Source: Mesostigma viride (lineage: Eukaryota > Streptophyta > Mesostigmatophyceae > Mesostigmatales > Mesostigmataceae). Taken from it: a stretch of DNA of 64,000 nucleotides. The notes under the pieces were generated by a model, which was not told the origin of the DNA, made no database searches, and saw nothing but the letters and a program-made list of their open reading frames with translations. Made by a program: the position numbers and the translations under genes. The stretch spans positions 1,425,666 to 1,489,665 of the forward strand of contig RPFO01000089.1 in NCBI GenBank assembly GCA_009746045.1. The letters run 5' to 3'. Of this stretch, positions 43,262 to 58,205 are shown piece by piece; within the stretch, counting starts at the first letter, position 1; each line of letters starts with the position of its first letter.

Positions 43262-45879
43262 CTGTCACGTCCGTGATCATTTACGTCCGTGCACTCAAGA
43301 AGTTACGCGATTGCCGTAATCGGAATCGTTACGTCCGACGTTTGGTTGGTTCCGATTCAGTATAGGCCGCAGGCTTTGTTCCTTGGGCCGGTGTGGAGCG
43401 CCGCGCCGGAAAGACCTGAATTTCTAGAGTGACAGTCTTAGGTGACCTGACTTAGGTTCGGGCGCAAGACTTTGGGGCGCAAAGCCTTGGTGGCTTGCGC
43501 AATATTCCGGTGCGTGACATTTGGCAGTTATGAATCTTTTGTATTGTCCAGACGGAATGATGTTCAGTCCATCTGACAAAGCTAGATACGCAGATCGTAG
43601 TGTGCGGTGTGCTGGCTCGCACGTGGCTGTCGAACGTCAGACTTGCTCTGCATTTTGCTGGCAGTCTAACTGCACGTCAGGCGGCTTGCTGGCAAATGCG
43701 ACAGCGCATGGATGCCGGGATTTTTGGAGGTATTTAGGAGCACAGCAGCGGCCATGGTGGTCGTTGTTCGCTCGTTACTCTCCCTCACAACTTGGTGTTG
43801 TCGTCAAGGGGTTTAATAGTGGAACAATCCGGAGCAGCCCCCGAGAGTGGTTGCAATGAGTAATTGTCATGAGATTGGTTGACGGAAGTGATAACTGTTT
43901 GGTTTCGTCAAGATGATGTGTGTATTGTGGGCGAGACTCGGGAAGGAACCCGGTCGTCGTTGGCCAGTGAGCCATAGCTGGGGTAAGCGGGATAGGTAGA
44001 CAGGATAGGGGGCGCTAAAGGACACTGCCAGCCGTAAGCCAAGCGGAGCAGTGTGGCGTCACCCGAGGCCTGCTAGGTTATCAAGAACCGCTTAGCCTTA
44101 TTTGGACAGTGACGCACAAGTACGACATTATACGACTAGACAACACTTGTATTCTTGTCGATGTCTTTTGAAATTAAATGTGAATGGTTTGGTTGCTTTC
44201 CAAATATATAAAGCATCATGGTTTTATTCTACACCTGGCTACGGAATTGCCTGTCATGAGGTCGGCGGCCAAGTATGTCCGTGACCTGCATCTCACTGGT
44301 TATTAACGAGCGAACAACCCATGATGGGTTCAGTCCGGCCAGCCTGGATGTTCCTCCTGCTTCACCCAGGGAAGCACAAGGAAAAGGTTATTGCTTAGCC
44401 TTCAAAAGCATCTGAAGAGGTTAGGCTTTTCCCGGTAAAAAGCCATCGAAGGGGTTATTGCTAAGCCTTTAAAAGCATGCATGTTAAGGTTGTTGCTGAT
44501 CCTGGAAAAGCATCTTTGAGCAGCTGGATTTTTTTTTTTTGCTGCTGCCTGGAATGACGCCCTCTTTGGGCTTCCTTCTTTAGTGTGAGATGCCTTTCTT
44601 TCACTTTTTGCTCTCACGTTGTTGTGAGCTAAATAGTGGGGGGGGAGGTGGCATATCACACACATGATTACTGCTGATAGTGGATGCATTCAAGTAGCGG
44701 TAATGATCAGTCCAGGATATAATGGCACGCAAACGCGACAGCTGTCACGTCCGTGATCATTTACGTCCGTGCACTCAAGAAGTTACGCGATTGCCGTAAT
44801 CGGAATCGTTACGTCCGACGTTTGGTTGGTTCCGATTCAGTATAGGCCGCAGGCTTTGTTCCTTGGGCCGGTGTGGAGCGCCGCGCCGGAAAGACCTGAA
44901 TTTCTAGAGTGACAGTCTTAGGTGACCTGACTTAGGTTCGGGCGCAAGACTTTGGGGCACAAAGCCTTGGTGGCTTGCGCAATATTCCGGTGCGTGACAT
45001 TTGGCAGTTATGAATCTTTTGTATTGTCCAGACGGAATGATGTTCAGTCCATCTGACAAAGCTAGATACGCAGATCGTAGTGTGCGGTGTGCTGGCTCGC
45101 ACGTGGCTGTCGAACGTCAGACTTGCTCTGCATTTTGCTGGCAGTCTAACTGCACGTCAGGCGGCTTGCTGGCAAATGCGACAGCGCATGGATGCCGGGA
45201 TTTTTGGAGGTATTTAGGAGCACAGCAGCGGCCATGGTGGTCGTTGTTCGCTCGTTACTCTCCCTCACAACTTGGTGTTGTCGTCAAGGGGTTTAATAGT
45301 GGAACAATCCGGAGCAGCCCCCGAGAGTGGTTGCAATGAGTAATTGTCATGAGATTGGTTGACGGAAGTGATAACTGTTTGGTTTCGTCAAGATGATGTG
45401 TGTATTGTGGGCGAGACTCGGGAAGGAACCCGGTCGTCGTTGGCCAGTGAGCCATAGCTGGGGTAAGCGGGATAGGTAGACAGGATAGGGGGCGCTAAAG
45501 GACACTGCCAGCCGTAAGCCAAGCGGAGCAGTGTGGCGTCACCCGAGGCCTGCTAGGTTATCAAGAACCGCTTAGCCTTATTTGGACAGTGACGCACAAG
45601 TACGACATTATACGACTAGACAACACTTGTATTCTTGTCGATGTCTTTTGAAATTAAATGTGAATGGTTTGGTTGCTTTCCAAATATATAAAGCATCATG
45701 GTTTTATTCTACACCTGGCTACGGAATTGCCTGTCATGAGGTCGGCGGCCAAGTATGTCCGTGACCTGCATCTCACTGGTTATTAGGTGGCATATCACAC
45801 ACATTATTACTGCTGATAGTGGATGCATTCAAGTAGCGGTAATGATCAGTCCAGGATATAATGGCACGCAAACGCGACA
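43262..45879. mobile_element. X: insertion in B, tandemly duplicated
   Basis: Compared with the intact site in A ('gggtgtaaccctg', about 18000), B carries 2,618 bp between 'gggtgtaa' and 'taaccctg', so TAA is a candidate 3-bp duplication. The insert is two direct copies: 43262-44740 and 44742-45879, one base apart, the second lacking 341 bp of the first (about 44304-44644). Both end in the same 97-bp block finishing 'acgcgaca'. A TAA duplication is usual for PIF/Harbinger elements, but I see no good terminal inverted repeats and no transposase. Confidence 0.75.
43521..43859 (+). CDS. Possible small protein in insert X, copy 1
   Basis: 112-codon frame starting at a GTG or the ATG four codons later (MNLLYCPDGMMFSPSD). 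Cys-rich middle (RCAGSH, FCWQSNC). The identical frame recurs at 45001-45339 in copy 2. No family recognised. It may be a chance frame preserved because the duplication is recent. Confidence 0.25.
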   Translation: MAVMNLLYCPDGMMFSPSDKARYADRSVRCAGSHVAVERQTCSAFCWQSNCTSGGLLANATAHGCRDFWRYLGAQQRPWWSLFARYSPSQLGVVVKGFNSGTIRSSPREWLQ

Positions 45880-46485
45880 TAACCCTGTTCTGCAACCGAC
45901 TGTACCAGGTAACAAATGAGGTGTGATCTTGCTCCAGGGTAACTAATGCTGCTGCCCTGCCCCTGACCTCTGTGACCTTCCTATTGTCCATAGAACTGTC
46001 CACATAGAGGATCATGTCAAGGGGCTTGTACAAATCCACAGGACCCAGTATAAGAGGGGGAGACATCATGACAGCCTGCACCACACTCTCAGCACCCACT
46101 TCAACCAGCTGGGAATCAGTAAGTCGACTCAATACCAGCAAGTCCGGGGCACATATACTTGCAAGCCATGCCAGCATGCCCCTGATGGTAGCACACCTAG
46201 CCTGCGTGATGGGCTCCTGCAATGCCTCTACAATCTGCTGTGGGTAGTCCTTACCACCTTCCATCTTGATGAACCACGAGCCCTGCGCCTGGAACAGTGT
46301 AGCCTGCATGCCACAGAAGACCATAGGCTCATTCTCCACCATGTGCTGTATCTTACCCAGCTCAAACCGCTTCTGGATCTTGGCCAAAACAGCCTCAACC
46401 CAGTCTGGTGGACCTATCACCTATGAGATGCAGGTCATCACCATGCAGTGAGGCAAAGACAGGGAGGCCATTGTGGAACAAACAG
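45880..46485 (-). CDS. B pol: RT C-terminal part
   Basis: Frame 46420-45880 encodes PPDWVEAVLAKIQKRFELGK, FCGMQATLF, MLAWLASICAPDLLVLSRLT and LYVDSSMDNRKVTEVRG, continuous where A is split by element L. It carries the empty L target site near 46150-46175. A 7-bp duplication near 46420 shifts the frame just downstream of the HGDD region. Confidence 0.85.
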
Positions 46486-46495
46486 CACTAGGAGT

Positions 46496-46830
46496 TAATT
46501 TGAAGCCCCCGTAACCTGTCCGGTAACTTCGACGCCCCCGTAACCTGCCCGGTAACTTCGACGGGGCAGGTTACGGGTCCGTATTCGTTGGCGGTTTAGG
46601 TTACCGGACCGGTTACGGTACCATTCGGAATATTGGCCCCGAGATTCGGTACGGCCCAATAACTGGGCCGGTTATGTTTACGGGGGCGTGAACGGCTTCG
46701 GTTCAGGTTACGTTGGGGTATACGGGACGGGTCAGGTAGTGGGTACGGCGCCATAGCTGCCCCAATATTAGGTACTGGGCTGGTTACGGGGCCGTTATCG
46801 TTAACTGGATCGTAAACCGCGACATAGCTG
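46496..46830. repeat. Subterminal repeats with ggttacgg motifs
   Basis: At least ten copies of GTAACC/GGTTAC-centred motifs in both orientations, including a perfect 14-bp hairpin (46537-46550 with 46564-46577). Directly adjoins the CACTA terminus. Confidence 0.75.
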
Positions 46831-46939
46831 GCTAGCTATACGCATGCACACTGTGGAAGACGTAGAAGACGCGTTAATTGATGACGAAGACATTGGTAAT
46901 TAAGTCTTTCGCAGTCAGGACAGCCTCTGTTGTGTATCG

Positions 46940-47026
46940 ATGGAGGACGCGCGGGCCTGGGAAGCACGCTGGGTGGCAAAGCGCACAGCGGCAACCGCAT
47001 TCGCAGAAGAATCTCTGGCAGCAAAG
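46940..47026 (+). CDS. Candidate first exon of the unidentified gene
   Basis: ATG at 46940 (MEDARAWEARWVAKR) opens an Ala/Arg/Glu-rich 29-codon frame ending at a good splice donor, AAAG followed by GTACGT at 47027. The composition resembles the later exons. The join to downstream exons is not proven. A further block at about 47127-47309 (GDAVAEYSFSQRFEGIHKTY) could be exon 2 or an alternative. Confidence 0.4.
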
Positions 47027-47397
47027 GTACGTCGGACCCCTCACAAGACGGCTGCCATGGGAATTAATGAATATAGTAGCTGAGAACGCATATGCGTATA
47101 TGTCGTCGCCAGGGGACGCTGTCGCAGAGTATAGCTTCTCGCAAAGGTTTGAGGGGATTCATAAAACGTATTGTGGCAAGGATGATGTGGGTATGGTTGT
47201 GTTCACCCTATCGTCGCAGTTGACCACCCTATCGTCGCAGCGGCATCACAGCGCTCAAAAGCTGAGGGGCCGCCATGCAATGTCCCTGTACTTTTTATTG
47301 CGCAGATAAGGAAGCGTTGTAGTGAGCACCATGTTGCATGGGTTGCATTCGTTATACTGCCTGTAGATAGTGGCCACGACTAGTTTATTTGAGCTTA

Positions 47398-49539
47398 CCC
47401 TTGTTGTAATGATGTGACAATACTTCAATGTGGTGAGCCAACCATGCTTGATATGATTTACTGCATGCAAGCTGCCATAATACCGTGATCCTGTTGGATG
47501 ATCCTACTTGGTTCCTTGTCCTCCATTGGCCATGTTTGTTGCCCATGTCAGTTAGCGCAGTTTATGATGTGTTGTTTTGTTGTTTAGCTGGGTTGGCATA
47601 GGCTTTACACTCTAACCCGGGGGAAACAGAGAAAATGCTGGTTAGGCATGTGAGTGCTACCGTCAGTGTTCACATAGTTGCCATGCACCCAGTGCATTGT
47701 CGTGTCTGCCCCATCATCTGCCGGCTCACCGTGACAGCGTTGATTTCTGACTTTCCCTTGTTGTAATGATGTGACAATACTTCAATGTGCTGAGCCAACC
47801 ATGCTTGATATAATTTACTGCATGCAAGCTGCCATAATACCGTGATCCTGTTGGATGATCCTACTTGGTTCCTTGTCCTCCATTGGCCATGTTTGTTGCC
47901 CATGTCAGTTAGCGCAGTTTATGATGTGTTGTTTTGTTGTTTAGCTGGGTTGGCATAGGCCTTACACTCTAACCCGGGGGAAACAGAGAAAATGCTGGTT
48001 AGGCATGTGAGTGCTACCGTCAGTGTTCACATAGTTGCCATGCACCCAGTGCATTGTCGTGTCTGCCTCATCATCTGCCGGCTCACCGTGGCAGCGTTGA
48101 TTTCTGACTTTCCCTTGTTGTAATGATGTGACAATACTTCAATGTGGTGAGCCAACCATGCTTGATATGATTTACTGCATGCAAGCTGCCATAATACCGT
48201 GATCCAGTTGGATGATCCTACTTGGTTCCTTGTCCTCCATTGGCCATGTTTGTTGCCCATGTCAGTTAGCGCAGTTTATGATGTGTTGTTTTGTTGTTTA
48301 GCTGGGTTGGCATAGGCCTTACACTCTAACCCGGGGGAAACAGAGAAAATGCTGGTTAGGCATGTGAGTGCTACCGTCAGTGTTCACATAGTTGCCATGC
48401 ACCCAGTGCATTGTCGTGTCTGCCCCATCATCTGCCGGCTCACCGTGGCAGCGTTGATTTCTGACTTTCCCTTGTTGTAATGATGTGACAATACTTCAAT
48501 GTGCTGAGCCAACCATGCTTGACATGATTTACTGCATGCAAGCTGCCATAATACCGTGATCCAGTTGGATGATCCTACTTGGTTCCTTGTCCTCCATTGG
48601 CCATGTTTGTTGCCCATGTCAGTTAGCGCAGTTTATGATGTGTTGTTTTGTTGTTTAGCTGGGTTGGCATAGGCCTTACACTCTAACCCGGGGGAAACAG
48701 AGAAAATGCTGGTTAGGCATGTGAGTGCTACCGTCAGTGTTCACATAGTTGCCATGCACCCAGTGCATTGTCGTGTCTGCCTCATCATCTGCCGGCTCAC
48801 CGTGGCAGCGTTGATTTCTGACTTTCCCTTGTTGTAATGATGTGACAATACTTCAATGTGGTGAGCCAACCATGCTTGATATGATTTACTGCATGCAAGC
48901 TGCCATAATACCGTGATCCAGTTGGATGATCCTACTTGGTTCCTTGTCCTCCATTGGCCATGTTTGTTGCCCATGTCAGTTAGCGCAGTTTATGATGTGT
49001 TGTTTTGTTGTTTAGCTGGGTTGGCATAGGCCTTACACTCTAACCCGGGGGAAACAGAGAAAATGCTGGTTAGGCATGTGAGTGCTACCGTCAGTGTTCA
49101 CATAGTTGCCATGCACCCAGTGCATTGTCGTGTCTGCCCCATCATCTGCCGGCTCACCGTGGCAGCGTTGATTTCTGACTTTCCCTTGTTGTAATGATGT
49201 GACAATACTTCAATGTGCTGAGCCAACCATGCTTGACATGATTTACTGCATGCAAGCTGCCATAATACCGTGATCCAGTTGGATGATCCTACTTGGTTCC
49301 TTGTCCTCCATTGGCCATGTTTGTTGCCCATGTCAGTTAGCGCAGTTTATGATGTGTTGTTTTGTTGTTTAGCTGGGTTGGCATAGGCCTTCCACTCTAA
49401 CCCGGGGGAAACAGAGAAAATGCTGGTTAGGCATGTGAGTGCTACCGTCAGTGTTCACATAGTTGCCATGCACCCAGTGCATTGTCGTGTCTGCCTCATC
49501 ATCTGCCGGCTCACCGTGGCAGCGTTGATTTCTGACTTG
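47398..49539. repeat. Six-copy 357-bp tandem array with dimeric order
   Basis: 'ttgttgtaatgatg' starts at 47401, 47758, 48115, 48472, 48829 and 49186: period 357, total 2,142 bp, exactly six units. Odd and even units differ consistently ('tggtgagcc' in units 1, 3, 5 and 'tgctgagcc' in 2, 4, 6), so the higher-order unit is a 714-bp dimer. It lies between exon-like blocks of the plus-strand gene, presumably in an intron. Repeated 77-codon minus-strand frames are by-products. Confidence 0.95.
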
Positions 49540-49593
49540 TTCCCCCGCTCCGCATGCGTTGGGATTCCGTTTTGGCGTTGCCGTTGAATACAG

Positions 49594-49797
49594 GTGAGGG
49601 AATGCAACCAACCGGTTGACTTCTCTGAAGCATCAGCAAAGTTTGACGTACATGGCGACCCATGGAAGCGTGAGGCGGGGGCAATATACATGGAACAGGA
49701 ATTGAAAAAATGGAAGCAACAAAATCCCAAGCTGTGGAGCAGCCTGAAATTTGTAAAGAATGGAGTTGTGACCAGTACACTTCAGGGAAGTGTAGCG
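49594..49797 (+). CDS. Exon of the unidentified gene
   Basis: Preceded by 'ttgaatacag' (acceptor) and followed by GTGAGT (donor at 49798). Open for 68 codons with a Trp/Lys-rich stretch (YMEQELKKWKQQNPKLWSSL). A short exon may follow at about 49848-49881. No family recognised. The clean acceptor and donor plus amphipathic composition make it likely to be real coding sequence. Confidence 0.55.
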
Positions 49798-50008
49798 GTG
49801 AGTCACTCTCTTATTTTAGTTGGCGTCAATTTATTGCTGTGATGCAGGCTGCCATGCCAGCAGTCTTCCCTAATGTGTGTGGTAGGAGTACAAGACAAAG
49901 GCAGTTATGGTGCTGGCCTCTGCACTGACCCTGCCGCTACATGGTTGGTAATGTTACTGCTTGGTTGGCTTTCCTTTGACGTGCATATCGTCCAATTCCG
50001 TAATGCAG

Positions 50009-50146
50009 AAAGAACGCCTAAGGAAGCACATCATTACCTGGAGCAGGGCACGAGAGGCAGCAGAAAAGAGAGAGGAAGAGAGTGAAAGAGAGGCGGCGAA
50101 GAAGCGCGAGGAACAGGATCGGAAAGGCAAGAGGCAGCGGGTGGAG
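50009..50146 (+). CDS. Exon of the unidentified gene, 5' half (split by C)
   Basis: Starts after 'ccgtaatgcag'. 46 codons of charged coiled-coil-like sequence (REAAEKREEESEREAAKKRE). It runs straight into the left target duplication of element C (TGGAG, 50142-50146). After removal of C the frame continues without a stop into 58669. The uninterrupted allele would therefore be a longer exon. Confidence 0.6.
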
Positions 50147-50604
50147 AGTTGGATGGAGACTAGGGACGACGAACAACTGCTGAAGCTGAAAGCGAATGAT
50201 GATTGTATTAGCAATAATACAATGAGAGAGCAATGGAAGCTGAGGGCTCAGAATGGAACGTCTGGGCAAACTCGGGTGCTGCGGCACTCCCCAGTGCTAC
50301 GCCTATATGCCTATGGCAGTGCTCACTGCAGCACCTGCCAGTGGACAACTGGACACTGCAATGCCATGCGACCACGTCACTAGCAACCAGCTAGGACTCG
50401 GCCCGTCAGGCCCGGCTACACCGGACCTGGCGGGTCGATCTAGCACCTAGGAACAGTCTGGCACTAACTGCACGTCAGTCCACCTGACGCCTCAGTACCG
50501 TACGCCCTGCCGTACAGTACTGAGGTGTCCCGCTCAGCCGCGGTAGGCAATACGCGGCGCGCAGGCCGGAAATCCGTGTGTCAGCCTAAGCATCTCATCT
50601 AACT
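50147..50604 (-). repeat. C 3' LTR
   Basis: 458 bp, matches 58206-58663 apart from one base near 50392. Confidence 0.95.
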
Positions 50605-51667
50605 CCCATTATGTTTTCCTTTCAGGTTGAAGGCTAGCGACTTCAAGCCTGACCCTGCCCAGCTAGGAGACTGACTCCAAGCTGACTGAGGTGCTGAGCA
50701 ACTGACACCCATACTGCAACATCTGGACTGAAAAAGATGGGCCCCAGAACTCGTGCAATACTTGTGATGGCATCACGTTTAGCTCAACATGCCCGGGGAG
50801 TTCCTCCTCCTCGCGAGCTCACAAGGGAGATAGCTATGCCTGTCTGCCTATCCAGGGAGTGCATCACCAGCCAAGAGAGCCATTGTAAAAAATGCCAAGG
50901 TAACCGTTTAAGAGGTTCCATGTTGTTCCATCATCATCGCCCACTCAGAGAAAAAATACCCAGCCAGGCTGGGTCAACTGAGCTCAGGTTACCTGCAACC
51001 TGAGGAGTGACAGTGACAGGTTTATTGCACCCTGCACTGTCCATGTTGTACCTGCACAACATGTGAGGACCAGCCACCCCTGCCCTGCACAGAGGGGGCT
51101 GAAGTCCTAGTGACAGGTGACAGGACTATGACATCCTGGACCTGGCCACGTTGCACCTGCACAACGTGGGGACCAGCCACCCCTGCCCTGCACAGTGGTG
51201 GCTGAAGTCCTGGTGACAGGTGACAGGAATATTTCATCCTGCACCTGTGCTGAGCACGTTGTACTAGACAACATGACAGCACCCATGCCTTTACTGCCAC
51301 TGAACAGTGAGGCCAGGTGGCCCAGGAGATCCACAGTGAACTGGGGTCCTGGGTAACCACCTGTCAAGGGAGCTTTGACCCTCCACTTGAATGGGAGGCA
51401 CCTGAGCCACTGAGCTCAAGGCCAATCCACCAAGGCATACACCCTAGTGGAGAAAGAATGTGAGATACATCCCATGCCCACCTATGAAGGTGGCATAACG
51501 AAATTCCATGGTGTTGAAAAAATCAAAACAGATTTTATTGGCATAGGGCACGCAGATGTATGAAAACAGACTCCAACCAACCCCCCTTGCTGGAAGCCAC
51601 AACCTACCCCTTGGACCTGCCCAAGGGGTACTGGGTTACCTAGGCGGCCCTGGTGAACAGGACCCTG
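50605..51667 (-). other. C 3' untranslated region
   Basis: Holds a 103-bp near-duplicate ('ggaccagccacccctg' at 51067 and 51170) and the polypurine tract by the LTR. No coding frame of note. Confidence 0.7.
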
Positions 51668-52870
51668 CTAGGCGTCCCCCCTATGGGGCAGGGTTGCCTG
51701 CTTGCCATAGGGGTTCATCAAGTGGTACAACAGCTGGTATTGGTCAGCTGCCTGCTGAGGCACTTTAGTGAGTGCATCAGCAGCGTTGTGTTTGTCCTCC
51801 ACGTGACGGGTGGACTCCCAGTAGGTGGACTCCTGTTTAAGGACCACCCAGTCAAGATCAGTGTGCACAGCATAGGGGTTAGCAAGGAAACTGAGGACTG
51901 ACTGACTGTCAGTGAGCAAGTGTGCCACCACCCCAGCATTGCTGCCTGCTTGCATCTGCAACCAAACCAGCACATGATTCAAGTACCTGGCATGAAGCAC
52001 TGCTGACACCACTGCCCTGCACTCAGCAGCATTGCTGCTGACAGCCTTGCGTCTATGCAACCGGCTGTACCATGAAATGAGAGACAAGGGTGCATCATCA
52101 TTCTGCACAAAATACAAGCCTGACTCCCTTGCCTGCAACTTGGTAATCTGCCTGGACTCCATGGAACTATCCATCATAGCTTGGATGTGAATGGTTTTGT
52201 GGAGATCCAAGGAGTGCAAGATAAGGGGAGGGCCTTCCTGGAGAGTTTTGGTGATGGCTTTGTGACCTACTTGCATCAAGACATCATCATCAACTCTGCT
52301 AACCACAGCCAGGTGAGGTGCACACGTTGAGCACAACCACCCCAGCTTGCCTCTAATGGTAGGACAGGCTCCAGGTTTGATTTTTGTTTGCAAAACCTCC
52401 AAGCAGCTGTGCATGTAATCATTGGGAGAATAAAGTGCACACACCCACTGGTTTTGATGCTGCTGGAGTTGTAACATTGTGCCACAAAATTTTATGGCAG
52501 TGGTGCCCAGCTCTACTTGCTTGCCAATCTCAAAATGCTGTGACACTTGTTGAATAAAATCATCTACAGCACGCCTTGGCCCAGCAATCAGCTGATCATC
52601 CCCATGCCACACAAAGGTGAGTATGCCATGAGGGTGTGGGACCACAAAGAAGCAAGGGTCTATGTCATCATATCTAGCCCCTAGCTTTTCAAACACAGCC
52701 TGAGCTGACATCCTGAAAATTCGAGGAGCTGATTGCAGCCCTTCAACACCTATGTTAGCTTTCAGGTACTGCTGAGGGATGTGTTTTGCCCAAACTCTGG
52801 GAGTGGAGACTACATACACCTGACCATGCCACACTTGTTGTGCTATCTCAGGTGAGCCTTTCAGAAAGCC
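51668..52870 (-). CDS. C pol: RT and RNase H
   Basis: Frame from about 52870 (VWHGQVYVVSTPRVW) to a stop at 51668. RT thumb/palm with GVEGLQSAPRIFRM, catalytic FVWHGDDQLIAG (about 52620-52590) and IKFCGTMLQLQQ. RNase H begins at MMDSSMESRQITKLQ, has SWYSRLHRRKAVSSNAAECR, and ends with HVEDKHNAADALTKVPQQAA. The first catalytic Asp (TDIKRAF) lies in a separate frame at about 52890-52870, joined by a single-base frame change. Confidence 0.9.
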   Translation of the reverse strand, partial: GFLKGSPEIAQQVWHGQVYVVSTPRVWAKHIPQQYLKANIGVEGLQSAPRIFRMSAQAVFEKLGARYDDIDPCFFVVPHPHGILTFVWHGDDQLIAGPRRAVDDFIQQVSQHFEIGKQVELGTTAIKFCGTMLQLQQHQNQWVCALYSPNDYMHSCLEVLQTKIKPGACPTIRGKLGWLCSTCAPHLAVVSRVDDDVLMQVGHKAITKTLQEGPPLILHSLDLHKTIHIQAMMDSSMESRQITKLQARESGLYFVQNDDAPLSLISWYSRLHRRKAVSSNAAECRAVVSAVLHARYLNHVLVWLQMQAGSNAGVVAHLLTDSQSVLSFLANPYAVHTDLDWVVLKQESTYWESTRHVEDKHNAADALTKVPQQAADQYQLLYHLMNPYGKQATLPHRGDA

Positions 52871-53018
52871 CTTTTAATGTCTGTAGCCTTACATACATAG
52901 TCATCCCCATCATTGAGATGACCCACAAAGACAGACAGCAAGATTTTTAAGGATGTTTGCTGAATGCCTGGCGTGTACAACTCTGCCTCTGTCAGATCAG
53001 TGGTGCCCTTGAACTCTG

Positions 53019-56390
<3,372 letters not shown>

Positions 56391-58162
56391 AGGAGAGACA
56401 TGCTGAGAGGGAAGTGCTACTTGAGTGAGCTGAGCAGGAGGGCAAGCATGGGCTGTGTAGGAGGGTTAGGCAACATAGGGGTGGGCTGGGTGGGGGTGTG
56501 AGTGTGTGTCACTTCCCGCCTCCTGCTGCGGGCCTCCTCCCAATCATGGAAGGTGGGAGAGAGGGACACTTCATCGTCAGTAGGGTTAGTAAAATCATGA
56601 TGCAGCCAGGTAGGCAGCCACCTACCCGCCCCTCAGGATGGCATTGTGCAGGAGCTCCAGGAGTCGCACCAGGCAACCCTGTTGCCCTGCACCCTCCTCC
56701 TGAGAGGAGGGCCTGCAGGGCAGGCAGCAGTCGTCACACACCCTGCGTGTGTCTGCTGGAGGTTGGGCAAGCCCAGGATGTGCGTGATAATCGCACACAC
56801 CAGGCTGCCCGCCTCCGCGACGTGCATCTGCTGGCTCCGGTCGGCCAGCCCACGGAAGGAGGCTGTGGCTGCCTGTATGGCACGCCACACGGCCTCATCA
56901 CCCAGGGTGATGAAGTCCCGACCTTCCAGGTCGCCTCCAGCTGTGCTGGCTGCTGCCCAGCCCTGGTGGGACCCTGAGGCCCCTCCGGCCCTGCCAGGGA
57001 CTTGTCCTTGTTGCGGCTAGAGGGGGCCTGCCCCCCAGAGCCGCTGGAGGTGCCCGTGACACCCTCCATGGGGGCTGCATCCCCCGCCAGCGCCGGAGGC
57101 GCCGGCGTCGCTGCCGGGGTCCCTGCGACCCCGGGCGCTTGTGTCGCCGCCGGGGTCCCTGCGACCCCGGTGGCCTCCTCAGCCACCTGGCCCCCCACGC
57201 TGGGCGGGGGAGCCCGCGGCTGAGGTTGGACCCTCTGACCTGCCAGAGGGTCCTGGGTGGCTTCACCACCCATGGGCGTGTTGGGGCGTCTGCCGCCCCG
57301 CGCTCCGTCGCAGGCGGCATCGCAGCCGCCTCACGCCTCTCCGGGCCCCAGCCAACTGGCGTGACTTGGGGCCACGGCCCCAACGGAGTCAGCGTGATCT
57401 CCTGCGTGGCGACCACGCGCAGCGCCTCTCTCTGACGCTGCCTGGACGCCCACTGATCAACAGTGCCGGGGTTTCCCTCGGCCGATTGGCGAAACACCAA
57501 GCCAAACTGCCACCTGAATCAGGTGGAACTGCATCCGCAAACGATTCGATCATCGTTGCGTCCGATGAACCTCAATCGCATGGATCGGCTCATCTGCGTC
57601 AACTGAAAACGTTGCGAATGATCCAGCCGTTCACCGAAATGAACGCTGGGATGTCGTCCTCCCCAATGGGGAGAAATGGGGTGCGCGCCCGAACGCGACC
57701 GGGGGCGGAACATGTTCCCCATACCGGTCAATGTCCATGATGGCCATCTGTCGGCCCACGGAAAGATTGCCAGACGTCGCAGGCGTCTGCGACGAAAGCT
57801 CGAGCGAAGGCCGAGGCCTCGCAGGCTGCACCTCCCCATCCTCCTCCGAGGAATCACTCCGCTCACGACCCCCGTCACCTGCGACGGGGGAATTATGTGC
57901 CCGGGGGACCTGCCCCCCAGGTGCCATGGCGGACGAACCGCCAGTGGCAAACGGACGACCGCTCGCCATCCCCCGGGCGCCGGGCCCCACCTGCGGGGTC
58001 CGACGCCTGGGGTGGTCGGCGACCACCGTGCGGAAAGGTGACGTTGGGCGTCACCCTCGCATCGTTGGTGGAGGGCGTGCCCTCCGGCGAAAGTCGGGGT
58101 GAGGTGCGCCTGGCAGGCGCCTTCCCCTTGTTGTTGTTGTTGTCGCCGTTGTTTGAAGCCAT
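56391..58162 (-). CDS. C gag N-terminal region, frames broken
   Basis: An ATG at 58162 (MASNNGDNNNNKGKAPARR) follows the 5' LTR by about 45 bp. From there coding-looking segments move through several frames: SDSSEEDGEVQPARPRP and MAIMDIDRYGEHVPPP, then QRQREALRVVATQEITLTPLG, a VAGTPAAT-type Pro/Ala repeat, a helical EAVWRAIQAATASFRGLADR segment, then FHDWEEARSRRREV, into the gag frame at 56390. Most but not all steps are in the missing-base direction. The region corresponds to 30462-31634 plus the ATG at 38508 in element A. No known domain. Confidence 0.55.
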
Positions 58163-58205
58163 ATTTTTTTGCTTTTCGAAAAAAAATAACGAACTTTTCA
58201 GTCCA

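Larger units (their letters stand above)
41258..46485 (-). mobile_element. B: second copy of the A family (3' part)
   Basis: The LTR at 41258-41897, the purine tract next to it, 3' UTR, RNase H and RT segments align with element A throughout. Coding order on the minus strand is RT (46485-45880), an insertion (43262-45879), then RNase H (43261-42905). At 46485 homology to A stops abruptly after 'aacaaacag', where a CACTA-type terminus begins, so B is probably interrupted there and not truncated. The gag, integrase and 5' LTR would then lie beyond the window. The RNase H reads through a point where A has a frame break. Confidence 0.88.

Noticed and set aside
47670..49331. Family of five identical 77-codon minus-strand genes
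   Set aside because: One frame repeated every 357 bp by the tandem array, no independent evidence of coding.
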